Source: Palsa-504 sp963808315 (GTDB taxonomy: Bacteria; Actinomycetota; Actinomycetes; Streptosporangiales; Streptosporangiaceae). Taken from it: a stretch of DNA of 64,000 bases. The DNA is taken from contig CAWEFK010000015.1 in the NCBI GenBank assembly GCA_963808315.1, positions 104,867 to 168,866 on the forward strand, in the 5' to 3' direction. The notes beneath the pieces are model-generated. The model was not told the DNA's origin and did not search any database. It saw only the letters and a program-made list of their open reading frames with translations. The position numbers and the translations under genes were made by a program. This document shows, piece after piece, positions 61,493 through 64,000 of this stretch (the stretch's first letter is position 1; every line of letters begins with the position of its first letter).

Positions 61493-63469
61493 ACGGCGAG
61501 GCGGGCGCCGACGAGGCCCTGGAGGTACTGCGGCTCCCGGCCCCGGACGTCATGGAGCACACCGAGATCGGTCGTTACCTGCGCTGGCTGGCGGATAACC
61601 GCGGCCTTCGCTTCAACGCCTACGACCAGCTGCACCGCTGGTCGGTCACGGACCTGGAGGGATTCTGGTCCTCGATCTGGGAATTCTTCGGCGTTCAGTC
61701 TCATGCGCCGTACCAGGCCGTGCTGGCGAGCCGGGCGATGCCCGGAGCCAGCTGGTTCCCCGGAGCGCGGCTAAACTACGCCGAGCATGCCCTGGCCGGC
61801 GCCGGCCAGGGCGACGACGCGGTCGCCGTGATCGCGCATTCGCAGACCCGGCATGCCGTCGGTGTCACCTTCGGCGAGCTCCGCCGCCAGGTCAGCGCGG
61901 CACGCTCCGGGCTGCGCCGCCTGGGTGTCGGCCCAGGGGACCGGGTCGCCGGTTACCTGCCGAATATACCGGAGACGCTGGTGGCGTTCCTGGCCACCGC
62001 GAGCCTGGGCGCGACCTGGGCCAGCTGCGCGCCGGAGTTCGGTGCGCCCAGCGTCGTCGACCGCTTCGGGCAGATCGAGCCGAAGGTGCTGTTCGCGATC
62101 ACCGGTTACGGCTACGGGGAGAAACACATCGACCGGAGCGCGGATGTGGCGGCCATCAGGAAGGGCCTGCCGACGGTCGAGAACGTGGTGCACGTCACGT
62201 ACGGGCCGGGCGAGCTACCGGACGCGCTGTCCTGGGACGGGCTGCTCGCCGAGGCGGACAAACTCTCCTTTGAGCCGGTCAGCTTCGATCATCCCCTCTG
62301 CGTGCTGTTCTCCTCCGGCACTACGGGCAAACCGAAGGCCATCATCCACGGACACGGCGGGATTCTGCTCGAGCACCTCAAGAACAACGCATTGAGCTGG
62401 GACCTGCCGCTGGCGACCGGATGCTCTGGTTCTCCACGACCTCCTGGATGATGTGGAACGCCCTGGTGTCCGCACTGCTCAACGGGTCGTCGATCGTGAT
62501 GATCGACGGCAACCCGCTCTATCCCGACATCAACTGGCAGTGGCGGCTGGCGAAGAGACCGGCGCGACGCTCATGGGGGCAAGCCCCGGGTATCTCATGG
62601 CCTGCCGGAAGGCCGGCGTGCAGCCGGCCAAGAGCTTCGGGCTGTCCCGGCTGCGGCAGCTCGGCGCGGCGGGCAGCCCGCTCCCGGCCGAGGGATACCG
62701 CTGGGTGTCAGAGCAGTTCGGCTCCCGGGTGCTGCTCAACGTGGGCAGCGGGGGCACCGATCTGTGCACCGGGATCGTGCAGGGCAGCCCGCTGCTGCCG
62801 GTATGGGCCGGCGAGATTTCCGGCGCCTGCCTGGGCGTGGATGCCATGGCCTTCGACGAGCAGGGCCGAGGCGTGGTCGGTCAGCTCGGTGAGCTCGTCA
62901 TCGCCTCGCCGATGCCGTCGATGCCCGTCGGATTCTGGGGCGATGCGGACGGTTCCCGGTACTCCTCCACCTACTTCGACGATTTTCCCGGCGTATGGCG
63001 CCACGGGGACTGGATCCGGTTCTCCGCGGCCGGCAGCTGCGTCATCGCGGGTCGCTCCGATGCCACGCTGAACCGCGGCGGGGTGCGGCTGGGCACCGCG
63101 GAGTTCTACCGCGTGGTAGAGGAATTGCCGGAGGTCCTCGACAGCCTCGTCGTGCACATCGAGGACCCGTCGGGCGGCCACGGGGAGCTGCTGCTATTCG
63201 TACAGCTCGGGGAGACGGCCGAACTCGACGACGCGCTCCGGCGCACCATCGCGACGCTGCTGCGGACCTCGCTGTCCCCCAGGCATATCCCGGACAGCAT
63301 CACCGCCGTCCCGGCCATCCCGCGCAACCGCACCGGCAAGAAACTCGTGGCCGGTCAAGAAGATCCTTCAGGGCGCCCGGCCCGACGAATGGTCAGCCGG
63401 GACGTCCTCGCGGATCCCGCAGCACTGGACGCCTACGTCGCTCAGGCGGCGATGCGGAGGTCGATATGA
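61489..63469 (+). CDS. Acetoacetyl-CoA synthetase, frameshifted
   Basis: This ANL-superfamily enzyme of about 660 residues has LHRWSVTDLEGFWSSIWEFF and GASWFPGARLNYAEHAL, the acetoacetate-CoA ligase N-terminal pattern, then LCVLFSSGTTGKPKAIIHGH (P-loop-like A3 motif) and, in later frames, TTSWMMWNALVSALLNGSS, TGATLMGASPGYLMACRKAG, LLNVGSGGTDLCTGIVQGSP and a C-terminal NRTGKKL with the catalytic Lys. Slips lie near 62418, 62553 and around 63360. It activates acetoacetate to its CoA ester using ATP. Its stop overlaps the dehydrogenase start (ATGA). Confidence 0.87.
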
Positions 63470-64000
63470 ACGAATCGCCCGTGAAGCGGGTCGCGATCGT
63501 CGGAACCGGCGTGATCGGGGCAAGTTGGGCGGCGCACTTCCTGGCGCACGGGCTCGACGTCGTCGCCACCGATCCGGCGCCCGGTGCCGAGAGCCGAGCT
63601 GCGGGCCGAGGTGCAGGCCAGCTGGCCATTGCTCGAACAGCTCGGCCTGGCCGACGGCGCCTCACCGGATCGGCTCTCGTTCACGAGCGATCCGGCCGAG
63701 GCCGTGGCCGACGCCGATTTCGTGCAGGAGAACGGCCCTGAGCGCGAGGATGTCAAGCACGCGCTGTTCGACGTCCTGGACGGCGCCGCGGCGCCGGGAG
63801 TCGTCCTAGCCAGCAGTTCGTCCAGGCTGTTGCCCAGCGCCATTGCCCGGGGCTGCTCACGGCACCCCGAGCGGGTTCTGATCGGGCATCCGTTCAACCC
63901 GCCGCACCTGATTCCGCTGGTCGAGGTGGTCCCGGGCGAGAAGACGGCCACGGCGGCCGCCACGGCCGCGATGGCTTTCTACACGGCCGTCGGCAAGCGC
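63466..64000 (+). CDS. 3-hydroxyacyl-CoA dehydrogenase (L-carnitine dehydrogenase-like), partial, frameshifted
   Basis: The N-terminal NAD-binding fold RVAIVGTGVIGASWAAHFLA is followed, after a slip near 63594, by PLLEQLGLADGASPDRLSFT, ADADFVQENGPEREDVKHAL and LIGHPFNPPHLIPLVEVVPG, the catalytic His block of the 3-hydroxyacyl-CoA dehydrogenase family. Only about 178 residues are in the window and the rest runs past 64000. Overlap with the acetoacetyl-CoA synthetase gene shows one operon. Carnitine dehydrogenase and 3-hydroxybutyryl-CoA dehydrogenase are both possible readings. Confidence 0.82.

Noticed and set aside
1..64000. tRNA, rRNA, riboswitch or replication origin
   Set aside because: I saw no cloverleaf, rRNA-like conserved block, known riboswitch core or DnaA-box cluster by eye; a covariance search would be needed to exclude small RNAs.

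Overview
This 64 kb window is a high-GC actinobacterial chromosome segment. GC-rich codon use, GTG/TTG starts, GGAGG-type ribosome sites, FUSC, SARP-like, XRE/NB-ARC, IclR and TIGR03086-like families all fit a soil actinomycete with broad aromatic catabolism. I cannot assign a genus. About twenty genes are interrupted by single-base slips while the protein continues in another frame. Many of these may be sequencing errors, so each broken gene is flagged and separated from truly decayed copies that have also lost sequence.

Left part (1-19.9 kb): an apparent operon of a MarR regulator, a daunorubicin-type ABC exporter and the start of a 4-oxalomesaconate hydratase-like amidohydrolase, fronted by a perfect 36 bp palindrome. 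Then come a metallophosphoesterase, a nitronate monooxygenase, an MNT/HEPN toxin-antitoxin pair, a SEC-C protein, a FAD monooxygenase/TetR pair with a palindromic operator, a small HTH gene with tandem operators, a broken SARP/MalT-like regulator, and an insertion-scarred zone with a 304 bp MITE inside an interspersed repeat. A FUSC membrane protein closes this part.

Central part (20-40 kb): a catabolic island. It holds an Orn/Lys/Arg-type decarboxylase coupled to an AroE-like dehydrogenase, an ACMSD-like amidohydrolase, a LigA/LigB extradiol dioxygenase, a C-C bond hydrolase, two IclR regulators, and a pyruvate/acetoin-type dehydrogenase complex (E1 alpha, E1 beta, E3, E2) behind a MaoC hydratase. 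It also carries an MBL hydrolase, a PHA synthase, phasin-like proteins and a PQQ-type propeller lipoprotein. Together these suggest ring cleavage, processing of the products to acyl-CoA, and carbon storage as polyhydroxyalkanoate.

40-46.4 kb holds the most interesting locus. A cysteine-rich 80-residue peptide gene is followed by tightly overlapping genes for a TlpA thiol-redox protein, an ABC exporter, a MauE/DoxX redox membrane protein and a type I signal peptidase, with a divergent XRE/NB-ARC/TPR regulator. It looks like a system for making and secreting a disulfide-rich peptide.

Right part (46.5-64 kb): 2-oxopent-4-enoate hydratase and 4-oxalocrotonate decarboxylase genes (lower meta-cleavage pathway) with an alternative-oxidase-like gene, a flavin reductase/GntR/cupin fusion, RidA, an aromatic-acid-type MFS importer, a TIM-barrel isomerase, AroE, a DHA2 exporter and a secreted alpha/beta hydrolase. 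Decayed pyrophosphatase and CoA-transferase genes follow, then an operon of enoyl-CoA hydratase, acetoacetyl-CoA synthetase and 3-hydroxyacyl-CoA dehydrogenase that runs off the window. A 15 bp operator-like motif (TTCC-N2-N3-N2-GGAA) recurs in front of several of these catabolic units.
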